From assembly GCA_964443415.1 (NCBI GenBank), contig CAYUDC010000002.1:21826-85825 (forward strand): a stretch of DNA of 64,000 nt, given 5' to 3'. The translations under genes were made by a program, and so were the position numbers. Source of the DNA: B1 sp964443415. Its GTDB lineage: Bacteria > Bacteroidota > Bacteroidia > UKL13-3. Shown here piece by piece: positions 14,792 through 22,789 of the stretch (position 1 is the stretch's first letter; every line of letters begins with the position of its first letter). The notes below the pieces were generated by a model. That model was given only the letters and a program-made list of their open reading frames with translations. It ran no database searches and was not told the DNA's origin.

Positions 14792-16921
14792 CTATTGCAA
14801 ATTCCAAAGAATAAAGGAATACATATCAGCAGCATCCTCAATTAATTTGCTTGTTGGTTTTCCTGCACCATGCCCAGCTTTACTATCAATTCTAATAAGC
14901 AATGGAGTGCCATTTTTAAGCCCCTTTTCTTGCAGGGTAGCAGCAAATTTAAATGAATGTGCTGGCACTACGCGGTCGTCGTGGTCTGCTGTCATAATAA
15001 GCGTGGCTGGATAAGCAACGCTATCTTTTAACTGATGCAGTGGTGAATATTTTAACAAGTAGTTAAACTGCTCTTTATTATCACTTGAGCCGTATTCTAC
15101 TGCCCAGCCCCAACCAATAGTAAACTTATGATAACGCAACATGTCTAATACTCCTACTGCTGGTATGGCTACCTTAAATAACTCTGGTCTTTGGGTCATA
15201 CAAGCACCCACTAACAAGCCTCCATTGCTGCCGCCATTAATGGCTAGCTTTTGACTGCTGGTATATTTTTCACTGATTAAAAATTCTGCAGCTGCTATAA
15301 AATCATCAAATACATTTTGCTTTTTATCTAGCATTCCTGCTTTATGCCACTCTTCGCCATATTCTCCGCCCCCTCTAAGGTTGGCAATTGCATACACTCC
15401 TCCGCGTTCTAAAAACATTAATCTACTGATGCTAAAAGAAGGTGTTAAGCTTATATTAAAACCTCCGTAACCATACAATAAGGTTGGATTGTTTCCATCT
15501 AATGTTATTCCTTTTTTATGCATAATAAACATTGGAATTTTTGTGCCATCCTTACTGGTATAAAAAACTTGTTTTGTTTCAAATAGGGTGGGATCAAAGG
15601 CATATTTAATATTGTTGCCCCAATCTTTTTGTGTTTGTGTTTTTAAGTCGTAAAACATAATCTTCCCAGGGTCGGTAAACGAAACATAGTTGTAGGTAAT
15701 GATGGTCTCGTCTTTTTTACATCCACCTGTAGAGGCAGTTCCTATCCCTGGAAGCGCTATTTCTTTAATGAGTTTGCCGTTTATGTCTAAGTGCTTTAGC
15801 CTTGTGCTTGCATCTACCAAATAGTTCGCAATTAAATCAGCTCCGGCAGTGGTTACATTTTCTAATAAATCTTTTCCTTCAGCAATAATTTCTTGCCAAT
15901 TGCTTTCGCTTGGCTGATTAGGGTCTATCGCTACTAGTTTATATTTCGGCGCATTTTTATCAGTTATAACCAATACCTTGTTTCCGTTAGTCCCTACCAC
16001 ACCGTAGTTGTTTTCAAATCCTTTGCAAAGGGTTGTAAATTCACCCTTTCTAAAATCACCTTTTAACGGTTTTACCAATATTTCGCTACCAGAAGTTCCT
16101 TCGCTTATATTAATAAACAAATAATTTTCATCTTCACTTACACTGGCATTAAAATACCTTAGGGGATGTTTTTTATCTTCATAAACCAATACATCATTGC
16201 TTTGGTCTGTTCCTAAGGTATGATAATAGATTTTCATAAACTCGTTTCTATTGCTGTAGTCTTTGCCTTTTGCGGGTTCGTCGTATCGGCTATAAAAAAA
16301 TCCAGACTTGTACCAAGTGGCTCCACTAAACTTTACCCAATTTATCTTGTCTGAGGTCTTCTCTAAGGTTTTGGTATTAAGAACAAAAATCTCATTCCAA
16401 TCGCTGCCACTTTTAGAAATACCAATCGCAGCAAATTGATGGTCTTTGCTAAAACTTAGGCTCGATAGCGAAACGGTGCCATCTTCAGATAATTTGTTGG
16501 GGTCTAAAAAAATTTCTGCAGTTCCTGGTTTAAAAATATCGCTTGTCCTATAGATGACATTTTGATTTTGAAGTCCGTTGTTCTTGCCAAAATACCAAAA
16601 ATCACCTTCTTTAAATGGGGCACTAAATTTTTCGAAATTCCAGATTTCTGTTAGGCGGTTTTTAATTTCGTTTCTAAATGGAATTTGGTTGATATAGTGA
16701 GCGGTTACCTCATTTTGTTTTTTTACCCAATCCGCCACTTCTGGGGCAGTGTCATTTTCTAACCATCGGTACGGGTCGGCAATTTTGGTCCCAAAATAAT
16801 CGTCAACGGTACTATCTTTTCTGGTGCTTTCTATGCTCAATAGGTTTAGTGTTTTCTTTTCCATAGTTTGAGTGCAGGCGCCAATCATTAAAAGGCTACT
16901 TAAGTATATGAATTTCCTCAT
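14792..16921 (-). CDS. Prolyl oligopeptidase family serine peptidase (lipoprotein)
   Basis: A 709-residue protein with the two-part architecture of family S9A: an N-terminal beta-propeller (DPYRWLEND near residue 50, a hallmark of the family) and a C-terminal alpha/beta hydrolase. The catalytic triad is visible as Ser in GGSNGGLLVGA, Asp in DHDDRVVP and His in KAGHGAG (residue 684). It cleaves short proline-containing peptides after Pro. The leader MRKFIYLSSLLMIGAC ends in a lipobox, so it is probably a periplasmic lipoprotein. A six-base inverted repeat (TTGCTA/TAGCAA, 16921-16940) sits against the start codon. A palindrome copy lies 25 bp upstream. Confidence 0.92.
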   Translation of the reverse strand: MRKFIYLSSLLMIGACTQTMEKKTLNLLSIESTRKDSTVDDYFGTKIADPYRWLENDTAPEVADWVKKQNEVTAHYINQIPFRNEIKNRLTEIWNFEKFSAPFKEGDFWYFGKNNGLQNQNVIYRTSDIFKPGTAEIFLDPNKLSEDGTVSLSSLSFSKDHQFAAIGISKSGSDWNEIFVLNTKTLEKTSDKINWVKFSGATWYKSGFFYSRYDEPAKGKDYSNRNEFMKIYYHTLGTDQSNDVLVYEDKKHPLRYFNASVSEDENYLFINISEGTSGSEILVKPLKGDFRKGEFTTLCKGFENNYGVVGTNGNKVLVITDKNAPKYKLVAIDPNQPSESNWQEIIAEGKDLLENVTTAGADLIANYLVDASTRLKHLDINGKLIKEIALPGIGTASTGGCKKDETIITYNYVSFTDPGKIMFYDLKTQTQKDWGNNIKYAFDPTLFETKQVFYTSKDGTKIPMFIMHKKGITLDGNNPTLLYGYGGFNISLTPSFSISRLMFLERGGVYAIANLRGGGEYGEEWHKAGMLDKKQNVFDDFIAAAEFLISEKYTSSQKLAINGGSNGGLLVGACMTQRPELFKVAIPAVGVLDMLRYHKFTIGWGWAVEYGSSDNKEQFNYLLKYSPLHQLKDSVAYPATLIMTADHDDRVVPAHSFKFAATLQEKGLKNGTPLLIRIDSKAGHGAGKPTSKLIEDAADMYSFILWNLQ

Positions 16922-16945
16922 TGCTATAAATTTTTAGCAATTTAT

Positions 16946-16955
16946 GGTTTGACCC
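16946..16955. repeat. Copy of the repeated palindrome GGKTYRAMCC
   Basis: GGTTTGACCC, 25 bp upstream of the prolyl oligopeptidase start codon, between that gene and the sodA terminator. Confidence 0.7.
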
Positions 16956-16985
16956 AAAGTGTTGCGGTAGATTTACACAAAGGGC

Positions 16986-17028
16986 AAAAAAAAGGCTGTC
17001 TCCTATTTGTGGTGAGACAGCCTTTTTT
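16986..17028 (-). terminator. Terminator of sodA
   Basis: A 9-bp GC-rich stem, GGCTGTCTC (16994-17002) with GAGACAGCC (17014-17022), is flanked by A and T runs on both sides. It lies 15 bp past the sodA stop and, read on the reverse strand, ends in a long T run. Confidence 0.85.
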
Positions 17029-17042
17029 AATGAATTCAATTA

Positions 17043-17651
17043 TTACAAGGCAGCTTCGTATCTGCGGCTAACCTCATCCCAGTTAATGACATTCCAAAAT
17101 GCTGCCATATAATCCGGACGACGATTTTGGTAATGTAAATAGTAGGCGTGTTCCCAAACATCGCAGCCTAAGATTGGTGTGCCAGGGCACTCAGCTATGT
17201 CCATCAACGGATTGTCTTGATTAGGCGTTGAACAAACACATAATTTTTTGTCTGCCTTCACACACAACCAAGCCCATCCAGATCCAAATCTTGTAGCGCC
17301 AGCCTTGTTAAAGTCTTCTTTAAACTTATCCCAACCACCTAGTTCATTGTTAATGGCGTCCATGAGTTTGCCACTTGGCATTCCGCCTTTGTTTGGTCCC
17401 ATGATGCTCCAAAATAGGCTGTGATTGTAGTGTCCACCACCGTTGTTTCTTACTGCTGCTGGATGCTTACTAATATTCTTGCAAATATCTTCAATGCTAG
17501 ATTTCTCTGCTTCAGTGCCAGCAATAGCTGCATTTAGGTTAGTTACATAAGCATTGTGATGTTTGCTGTGATGAATTTCCATGGTGCGGGCATCAATATG
17601 AGGCTCTAATGCCGTGTAGTCGTATGGAAGTTTTGGTAATTCGAATGCCAT
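17043..17651 (-). CDS. sodA: Superoxide dismutase (Fe/Mn family)
   Basis: A 202-residue Fe/Mn superoxide dismutase, full length. The four metal ligands are in place: His27 (EIHHSKHH), His77 (YNHSLFW), Asp164 and His168 (DVWEHAYY). It converts superoxide to oxygen and hydrogen peroxide in the cytoplasm. The GGGHYNHS and MGPNKGG stretches do not let me separate Mn from Fe use, so the symbol is the conventional choice. It is monocistronic by context: its own promoter at 17672-17703 and a strong terminator at 16986-17028. A palindrome copy overlaps its presumed -33 element. Confidence 0.95.
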   Translation of the reverse strand: MAFELPKLPYDYTALEPHIDARTMEIHHSKHHNAYVTNLNAAIAGTEAEKSSIEDICKNISKHPAAVRNNGGGHYNHSLFWSIMGPNKGGMPSGKLMDAINNELGGWDKFKEDFNKAGATRFGSGWAWLCVKADKKLCVCSTPNQDNPLMDIAECPGTPILGCDVWEHAYYLHYQNRRPDYMAAFWNVINWDEVSRRYEAAL

Positions 17652-17671
17652 AATGATTAAATTTTAAGTTG

Positions 17672-17703
17672 CAAATATAGGTTAAAAAGTAAGGTTGGGT
17701 CAA
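17672..17703 (-). promoter_or_regulatory. Promoter of sodA
   Basis: TATATTTG on the reverse strand (17679-17672) matches the -7 consensus. A TTG (17703-17701) lies 21 bp upstream as a possible -33 element and is part of the palindrome at 17697-17706. The sodA ATG is 20 bp downstream of the -7 element. Confidence 0.55.
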
Positions 17704-17706
17704 CCC
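17697..17706. repeat. Copy of the repeated palindrome GGKTYRAMCC
   Basis: GGGTCAACCC between tadA and sodA. It overlaps the position expected for the -33 element of the sodA promoter. Confidence 0.7.
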
Positions 17707-17742
17707 ATAATCTATAAACAGCCTAGGCAATAGTTTGTTTTT

Positions 17743-17752
17743 GGTTTGACCC
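17743..17752. repeat. Copy of the repeated palindrome GGKTYRAMCC
   Basis: GGTTTGACCC, 8 bp past the stop codon of tadA and 36 bp from the preceding copy. Confidence 0.7.
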
Positions 17753-17760
17753 TACACACC

Positions 17761-18207
17761 TTAATCCCTAAGCTTTTTAAAGAAATCCTTTAATATTTCC
17801 GCACATTCTGTTTGCAAAACACCTTGAACCAAGGTTGTTTTTGGGTGTAACATTTCTGGTCCCATTTTGCTAAATCCTCTTTTAGTATCTGATGCGCCAA
17901 TTACCAGCTTTTGTAACTGTGCCCAATAAATGGCACCTGCACACATATTGCAAGGTTCTAAGGTTACAAATAGTGTACACTCATTTAGATATTTTGCTCC
18001 TAAATAATTGGCCGCTGCAGTAATGGCTTGCATCTCTGCATGGGCTGTAACATCGTTTAGTCTTTCGGTTAGGTTGTGCCCACGACCTATAATTTTATTT
18101 TCACAAACTACCACAGCGCCAACCGGAACCTCGCCAAGTTCAAATGCTTTTCTAGCTTCTTTTAAAGCTTCCCGCATAAACCATTCGTCGTTAAATATTG
18201 ATTCCAT
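17761..18207 (-). CDS. tadA: tRNA-specific adenosine deaminase TadA
   Basis: A 148-residue zinc deaminase. The active site is His56-Ala-Glu58 (TAHAEMQA) and Cys86/Cys89 (EPCNMC). It converts adenosine 34 of the tRNA-Arg anticodon to inosine. Size and the GRGHNLTERLNDVTAHAE context favour TadA over guanine or cytidine deaminases of the same fold. A perfect -7 element (TAGATTTG, 18219-18212 on the reverse strand) lies only four bases before the ATG, so the mRNA may have almost no leader. Palindrome copies follow its stop. Confidence 0.9.
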   Translation of the reverse strand: MESIFNDEWFMREALKEARKAFELGEVPVGAVVVCENKIIGRGHNLTERLNDVTAHAEMQAITAAANYLGAKYLNECTLFVTLEPCNMCAGAIYWAQLQKLVIGASDTKRGFSKMGPEMLHPKTTLVQGVLQTECAEILKDFFKKLRD

Positions 18208-18211
18208 GGTT

Positions 18212-18219
18212 CAAATCTA
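18212..18219 (-). promoter_or_regulatory. -7 element abutting the tadA start codon
   Basis: TAGATTTG on the reverse strand fits TAnnTTTG exactly and is separated from the tadA ATG by four bases. This would give a leaderless or nearly leaderless transcript. No clear -33 element is visible. Confidence 0.45.
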
Positions 18220-18262
18220 GGGTTTAAGCATAGATTTTTCTTTTCTAAGAACCTCCTGACCT

Positions 18263-18270
18263 TATTTTTG
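18263..18270 (+). promoter_or_regulatory. -7 element for the sugar dehydrogenase gene
   Basis: TATTTTTG matches TAnnTTTG and lies 21 bp before the ATG at 18292. The -33 region is only T-rich. Confidence 0.4.
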
Positions 18271-18291
18271 TTATAAGCTAAATTAAATTCC

Positions 18292-19524
18292 ATGAAAAAA
18301 TTATCCTTGATTCTACTTGGTAGCATTTGTCTTTTGTCATGCAAAAAGACTCCAGAAGCTCCTAAGGTAGAAGAGCCAGAAGAGAAAATTGTAACAGGTC
18401 CACCAGTAGAAACAAATCCGGCAAATACCAAGTATTTACCTGCGTTTACTGGTCAAACCAGAATTGGAAGTATTTCAACTACCACTCCAATTGAGGTTAA
18501 AATACTTAGTTCGTCATTGGTGAGTCCATGGGGAATTGCGGCCATGCCAGATGGAAGATTATTAATAACCGAGAAGGGTGGCAACATGCGTATTGCCGAG
18601 CAAGATGGTAAATTGGGAACAGCTATTACCGGCTTGCCAGCAGTAAATGCCAATGGACAAGGCGGTTTGCTAGGGGTTTGTGTAGACCCAGCCTTTGGTT
18701 CAAACCGAATGATATACTGGGCATTTTCGGAGAATGTAACCGGTGGAACCATCACTGCAGTGGCAAAAGGAAAGCTATCAACAGATGAAAAGGCATTAGA
18801 AGGTGTAACTGTCATTTATAGGTCTAATACACCATTTAATGGCAATTTGCATTATGGGGCTAGAATAGTAGTTGATGCTACTGGAAGCTTGTTGGTTTGC
18901 ACTGGAGAGCGCTCTAGTGCAGGAATTAGAGGATTAGCCCAATCAGTAACCAGCAGCCTTGGTAAGGTAATTAGGATTACCAAAGATGGTTTACCTGCAC
19001 CTAACAATCCTATATTTTCAGAAGCTGGTGCTTTACCAGAGCTATTTAGTATTGGTCACCGAAATCCGCAAGGGCTTGCCATTCACCCACAAACTGGTGA
19101 GATTTGGTTGAGCGAATTTGGCCCTCGTGGCGGAGACGAAATCAATAGGGTTTTGCCAGGCAGAAATTTTGGATGGCCTATTATAACTTATGGTATCGAA
19201 TATGGCGGGCAAGTGATTGGTGAAGGCATACAGCAAAAGGAAGGGATGGAGCAACCTGTGTATTATTGGGATCCTGTAGTGTCGCCTAGTGGAATGACAT
19301 TTTACAAAGGCAATAAAGTGCCAGAGTGGCAAAATAATTTGTTCATTGGCGCTTTGAGTGGAATGCATATCGTAAGGCTTTTAATTAGGAATAATGTAGT
19401 GATGGGAGAGGAGCGACTTCTGTCTTCGGAAGGACAGCGATTTAGAGACGTTACCCAGGGCCCTGATGGCGCACTTTATGCAGTAACCGACGGTGGCAGG
19501 TTGTATAAAATTGATAAGAAGTAG
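18292..19524 (+). CDS. PQQ-dependent sugar dehydrogenase-like lipoprotein
   Basis: A 410-residue protein of the glucose/sorbosone dehydrogenase family, a six-bladed beta-propeller. Typical stretches are SPWGIAAMPDGRLLITEKGG near residue 80, GQGGLLGVCVDP, GHRNPQGLAIHP, WLSEFGPRGGDEIN and PDGALYAVTDGGRLYKI at the C terminus. Members oxidise aldose sugars with PQQ or serve as extracellular sugar-binding enzymes; the specific substrate is not predictable. The leader MKKLSLILLGSICLLSC ends in a lipobox, so it is membrane anchored. It is divergent from tadA, with an 84-bp gap holding opposing -7 elements. Confidence 0.88.
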   Translation: MKKLSLILLGSICLLSCKKTPEAPKVEEPEEKIVTGPPVETNPANTKYLPAFTGQTRIGSISTTTPIEVKILSSSLVSPWGIAAMPDGRLLITEKGGNMRIAEQDGKLGTAITGLPAVNANGQGGLLGVCVDPAFGSNRMIYWAFSENVTGGTITAVAKGKLSTDEKALEGVTVIYRSNTPFNGNLHYGARIVVDATGSLLVCTGERSSAGIRGLAQSVTSSLGKVIRITKDGLPAPNNPIFSEAGALPELFSIGHRNPQGLAIHPQTGEIWLSEFGPRGGDEINRVLPGRNFGWPIITYGIEYGGQVIGEGIQQKEGMEQPVYYWDPVVSPSGMTFYKGNKVPEWQNNLFIGALSGMHIVRLLIRNNVVMGEERLLSSEGQRFRDVTQGPDGALYAVTDGGRLYKIDKK

Positions 19525-19583
19525 GTTTTTTTAGCCGCTAATACTTTGTTAATTTGCGTCCCCAATTGCTATGTAGCAAATTT

Positions 19584-19593
19584 GGGTTGAACC
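19584..19593. repeat. Copy of the repeated palindrome GGKTYRAMCC
   Basis: GGGTTGAACC, 7 bp upstream of the aspS start codon, in the probable mRNA leader. The extended form TYGGKTYRAMCCRA is matched. Confidence 0.75.
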
Positions 19594-19600
19594 AAACTAA

Positions 19601-21367
19601 ATGATGTATAGATCTAATACTTGTGGAGAATTAAGGATTGCCGATGCCGGCAAGAAGGTAACTTTATGTGGTTGGCTGCAAAAAAGCAGAGACTTAGGTG
19701 GGATGACCTTTATTGATTTAAGGGATAGATATGGCATTACTCAACTTGCGTTTAACATGGATTCAAATGCCGACTTATGCTTACAAGCGCGAAAGTTGGG
19801 TAGAGAATTTGTGCTTCAAATTAAAGGTTTGGTAAAAGAGCGTGAAAGCAAAAATTTATCCATACCTACTGGTGAAATAGAGATTATCGTTGAAGAACTT
19901 ACCATATTGAATGATGCCAAAACACCACCTTTCACCATAGAGGATCAAACGGATGGTGGAGATGATTTAAGGATGAAGTATCGCTACTTGGATATCAGAA
20001 GAAATCCAGTGAGACAAAATTTAATGTTAAGGCATGCGGTGGCAAAACAAACAAGAGCTTATTTAGATAGTCAGGCGTTTATAGAAGTTGAAACACCGGT
20101 GTTAATTAAATCTACCCCCGAAGGAGCAAGAGATTTTGTTGTGCCAAGCCGCATGAATCCTGGGCAATTTTATGCTTTGCCACAATCACCGCAAACATTT
20201 AAGCAGTTGTTGATGGTGGGCGGGATAGATCGGTATTACCAAATTGTAAAATGTTTTAGAGATGAAGATTTAAGGGCAGACAGACAACCTGAGTTTACCC
20301 AAATAGACTGCGAAATGAGTTTTGTGGAGCAGGAAGATATTTTAAACATGTTTGAAGGCTTGGTAAAACACTTGTTTGCCAGTGTAAAAGGGATGGACAT
20401 TCCGATTGTGCCGAGAATGTCTTACGCAGATGCCATGAAATATTATGGCTCAGACAAGCCTGACACACGTTTTGAAATGAAGTTTGTAGAATTAAATGCT
20501 ACAGAACAAAATGTAGTTTCTGGTAAAGGCTTTAAGGTGTTTGATGAGGCAGAATTGGTAGTGGGCATTTGTGCCAAAGGTGCTGCCAATTATACCCGTA
20601 AACAACTCGATGAACTAACCGATTTTGTAAAGAAGCCTCAAATTGGTGCTTCGGGCTTGGTATATGCCAGGGTAAATGAAGATGGTTCGGTGAAATCTTC
20701 AGTAGATAAATTTTATGACGAAACTTCTTTAAAAGCTTGGGCAAATTTATTTGAAGCAGGTCCTAACGATTTACTACTCATTTTGGCAGGCAATGCAGAT
20801 AAAACACGCAAAGCACTCAATGAATTGCGCTTAGAGATGGGCACTCGATTAGGGTTAAGAAACGCCGAAGTGTTTAGCTGTTTATGGGTGACCGATTTTC
20901 CTTTATTGGAATATAATGAGGAAGAAGGCAGATATTTTGCTATGCACCATCCATTTACATCGCCAAAGCCTGAAGACATTTATTTATTAAATGAAGGTAG
21001 ATTAGGGGAGGTGAGGGCCAATGCCTACGATTTAGTAATTAATGGTGTAGAAGTAGGCGGTGGTTCTGTAAGAATATTCAATAAGGAACTTCAAGCTAAA
21101 ATGTTTCAGGTATTAGGATTTAGTGAGCAGGAAGCACAAGAACAATTTGGCTTTTTAATGAATGCCTTTGAGTTTGGTGCACCCCCGCATGCTGGAATAG
21201 CTTTTGGCTTTGATAGATTGTGTTCTCTTTTTGGAGGCGAAAATAGCATAAGGGATTTTATTGCCTTTCCTAAGAACAACTCGGGTAGAGACATGATGAT
21301 TGATGCGCCATCAGAAATAAATGTTAAGCAGCTGCAAGAGTTGGGAATTGAATTATCAGCCAAATAA
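19601..21367 (+). CDS. aspS: Aspartyl-tRNA synthetase
   Basis: A 588-residue class II synthetase of the bacterial type. The N-terminal OB-fold anticodon-binding domain (CGWLQKSRDLGGMTFIDLRDRYG) is followed by the catalytic core with motif 2 (CFRDEDLRADRQPEFTQIDCE), the bacterial GAD insertion (about residues 300-410) and motif 3 (GIAFGFDRL) near the C terminus. It charges tRNA-Asp. Two ATG codons, at 19601 and 19604, are both possible starts. A hairpin with short T-rich tail follows the stop. Confidence 0.96.
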   Translation: MMYRSNTCGELRIADAGKKVTLCGWLQKSRDLGGMTFIDLRDRYGITQLAFNMDSNADLCLQARKLGREFVLQIKGLVKERESKNLSIPTGEIEIIVEELTILNDAKTPPFTIEDQTDGGDDLRMKYRYLDIRRNPVRQNLMLRHAVAKQTRAYLDSQAFIEVETPVLIKSTPEGARDFVVPSRMNPGQFYALPQSPQTFKQLLMVGGIDRYYQIVKCFRDEDLRADRQPEFTQIDCEMSFVEQEDILNMFEGLVKHLFASVKGMDIPIVPRMSYADAMKYYGSDKPDTRFEMKFVELNATEQNVVSGKGFKVFDEAELVVGICAKGAANYTRKQLDELTDFVKKPQIGASGLVYARVNEDGSVKSSVDKFYDETSLKAWANLFEAGPNDLLLILAGNADKTRKALNELRLEMGTRLGLRNAEVFSCLWVTDFPLLEYNEEEGRYFAMHHPFTSPKPEDIYLLNEGRLGEVRANAYDLVINGVEVGGGSVRIFNKELQAKMFQVLGFSEQEAQEQFGFLMNAFEFGAPPHAGIAFGFDRLCSLFGGENSIRDFIAFPKNNSGRDMMIDAPSEINVKQLQELGIELSAK

Positions 21368-21386
21368 TTAACAATATTGTAATAAG

Positions 21387-21416
21387 ACAGATTTCTGGTT
21401 TACTGGAAATCTGTTT
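21387..21416 (+). terminator. Probable aspS terminator
   Basis: Inverted repeat ACAGATTTC (21387-21395) with GAAATCTGT (21406-21414), followed by TTTAAATT. It lies 20 bp past the aspS stop. The T run is short, so efficiency is uncertain. Confidence 0.5.
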
Positions 21417-21474
21417 AAATTGAATTTGTAAAACACTTGGAAAGCCGTAATTTTATGAACTAAATTTTTGAAAG

Positions 21475-21864
21475 ATGGCATTAGATGTAATTGGAAAAAT
21501 TATCCAAGTGATGGACCCTGTTAGAGGAACAAGTAAAGCTGGTAAAGACTGGGTTAAGCAGGAGTTTATTCTTGAAACCCAAGAAACTTATCCTAAGAAA
21601 ATATGCATTGGGATGATGGGTGAAAAAACAAACGAGATAAGCAAGTACCGTGTAGAGGATATGGTAAAGGTTCATTTGAACATTGAATCTAGAGAATACA
21701 ACGGAAAATGGTATACCAACATTAACGCTTGGAAAATTGAACAAGCAGGCACTAATCCAAACGCTGGAACAAGTGCTGCCCCAGCTTCATCTATGGGTGC
21801 TGAGCCAGAAGTGAATTATGGTTCGAGCATGCCAGATGCAAGTGGAGATGATTTGCCGTTTTAA
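21475..21864 (+). CDS. DUF3127 protein with SSB-like acidic tail
   Basis: A 129-residue protein matching DUF3127: an OB-like domain over residues 1-90 (VIGKIIQVMDPVRGTSKAGK, then KQEFILETQETYPKKICIGM and WYTNINAWKIE), then a flexible Ala/Gly/Ser/Pro linker and the C-terminal DASGDDLPF. The last five residues, DDLPF, closely resemble the DDIPF tip with which single-stranded DNA-binding protein recruits its partners. I infer a nucleic-acid-binding protein that may compete for or share SSB partners; no experiment is known to me. It follows aspS after 107 bp and precedes the FemAB-like gene by 12 bp. Confidence 0.85.
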   Translation: MALDVIGKIIQVMDPVRGTSKAGKDWVKQEFILETQETYPKKICIGMMGEKTNEISKYRVEDMVKVHLNIESREYNGKWYTNINAWKIEQAGTNPNAGTSAAPASSMGAEPEVNYGSSMPDASGDDLPF

Positions 21865-21876
21865 TATTTTAAAACT

Positions 21877-22785
21877 TTGATCCATTACCTATCTCATAAT
21901 GAGATTGACCAAGAGAAATGGGACTTGTGCTTGGAGCAAGCTTCCAATTCTTTGATTTATGGCTATTCGTGGTATTTAAACCAAGTATCCCCAGGGTGGG
22001 ATGCTTTGGTTTATGGAGATTACCATGCTGTAATGCCATTAACCAAAAAGCAGAAATATTTTATTTCTTATCTATATCAACCCTTTTTTACTCAGCAATT
22101 AGGAGTGTTTGCAAAAGCACAACTTTCGCAGGAGTTATTGTTGGATTTTGTGTCCAATATCCCTTCTAAGTATAGGTTAATAGACATTAGCTTAAATGAA
22201 CAAAACTATTTCTTGTCAGAGAAATACAGGTTGATCAAGAAAAAGAATTTTGTTTTGAACCTCAACAAGCCTTACGATAAGTTATTAAAGGACTATAATA
22301 GTCAGGCTAACCGAAACCTTAAAAAAGCTAAAAAGCAAGAGGTAGAGTTAAAATCAATTTCGTTTAAAGAGGTTGTTATCTTTTACCGCATGCACAAAGG
22401 CGAAGTCACCAGAAATGTAAGTGCCTCAGATTATGCCAATCTTGAAAGTTTATTAGACATGGCTTGGAAGCGAGGTAAACTATTTTCTAAGGGTGTTTAT
22501 TCTAAATCTGGAGAACTTTTGGCTTGCGGCAGTTTTTTAATGCAAAAGGGTAGAATTATTTTTTTGTTAGGAACATCTTCGGCCAGTGGGAGAGATTTTG
22601 GAGCCATGCATTTTTTGATGGACAATGTTATTTTTCAATTTGCCAATCATAAGATGTTATTAGATTTTGAAGGCTCTGAGATACCAGGCATTGCTAGGTT
22701 TTATAAAAGTTTTGGTGCCAGTAAAACACATTATTTTAGGTTAAAGAAAAATAGACTTCCTTGGATTTTGAGGTTGTTAAAATAG
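21877..22785 (+). CDS. GNAT/FemAB-like acyltransferase family protein
   Basis: A 302-residue protein read from a TTG codon (TTG-ATC-CAT); no suitable ATG lies nearby, and the N-terminal IHYLSHNEIDQEKWDLCLEQ is what this Bacteroidota family shows. The fold appears to be a tandem GNAT arrangement: an aromatic N-terminal half (YGYSWYLNQVSPGWDALVYG) and a C-terminal half with GSFLMQKGRIIFLLGTSSASGRDFGAMHFLM. It ends with LLDFEGSEIPGIARFYKSFG, the typical end of FemAB-like acyltransferases. Substrate unknown; cell-wall or lipid acyl transfer are possibilities. Four bases separate it from the ppx gene, so the two are probably cotranscribed. Confidence 0.75.
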   Translation: MIHYLSHNEIDQEKWDLCLEQASNSLIYGYSWYLNQVSPGWDALVYGDYHAVMPLTKKQKYFISYLYQPFFTQQLGVFAKAQLSQELLLDFVSNIPSKYRLIDISLNEQNYFLSEKYRLIKKKNFVLNLNKPYDKLLKDYNSQANRNLKKAKKQEVELKSISFKEVVIFYRMHKGEVTRNVSASDYANLESLLDMAWKRGKLFSKGVYSKSGELLACGSFLMQKGRIIFLLGTSSASGRDFGAMHFLMDNVIFQFANHKMLLDFEGSEIPGIARFYKSFGASKTHYFRLKKNRLPWILRLLK

Positions 22786-22789
22786 CATT

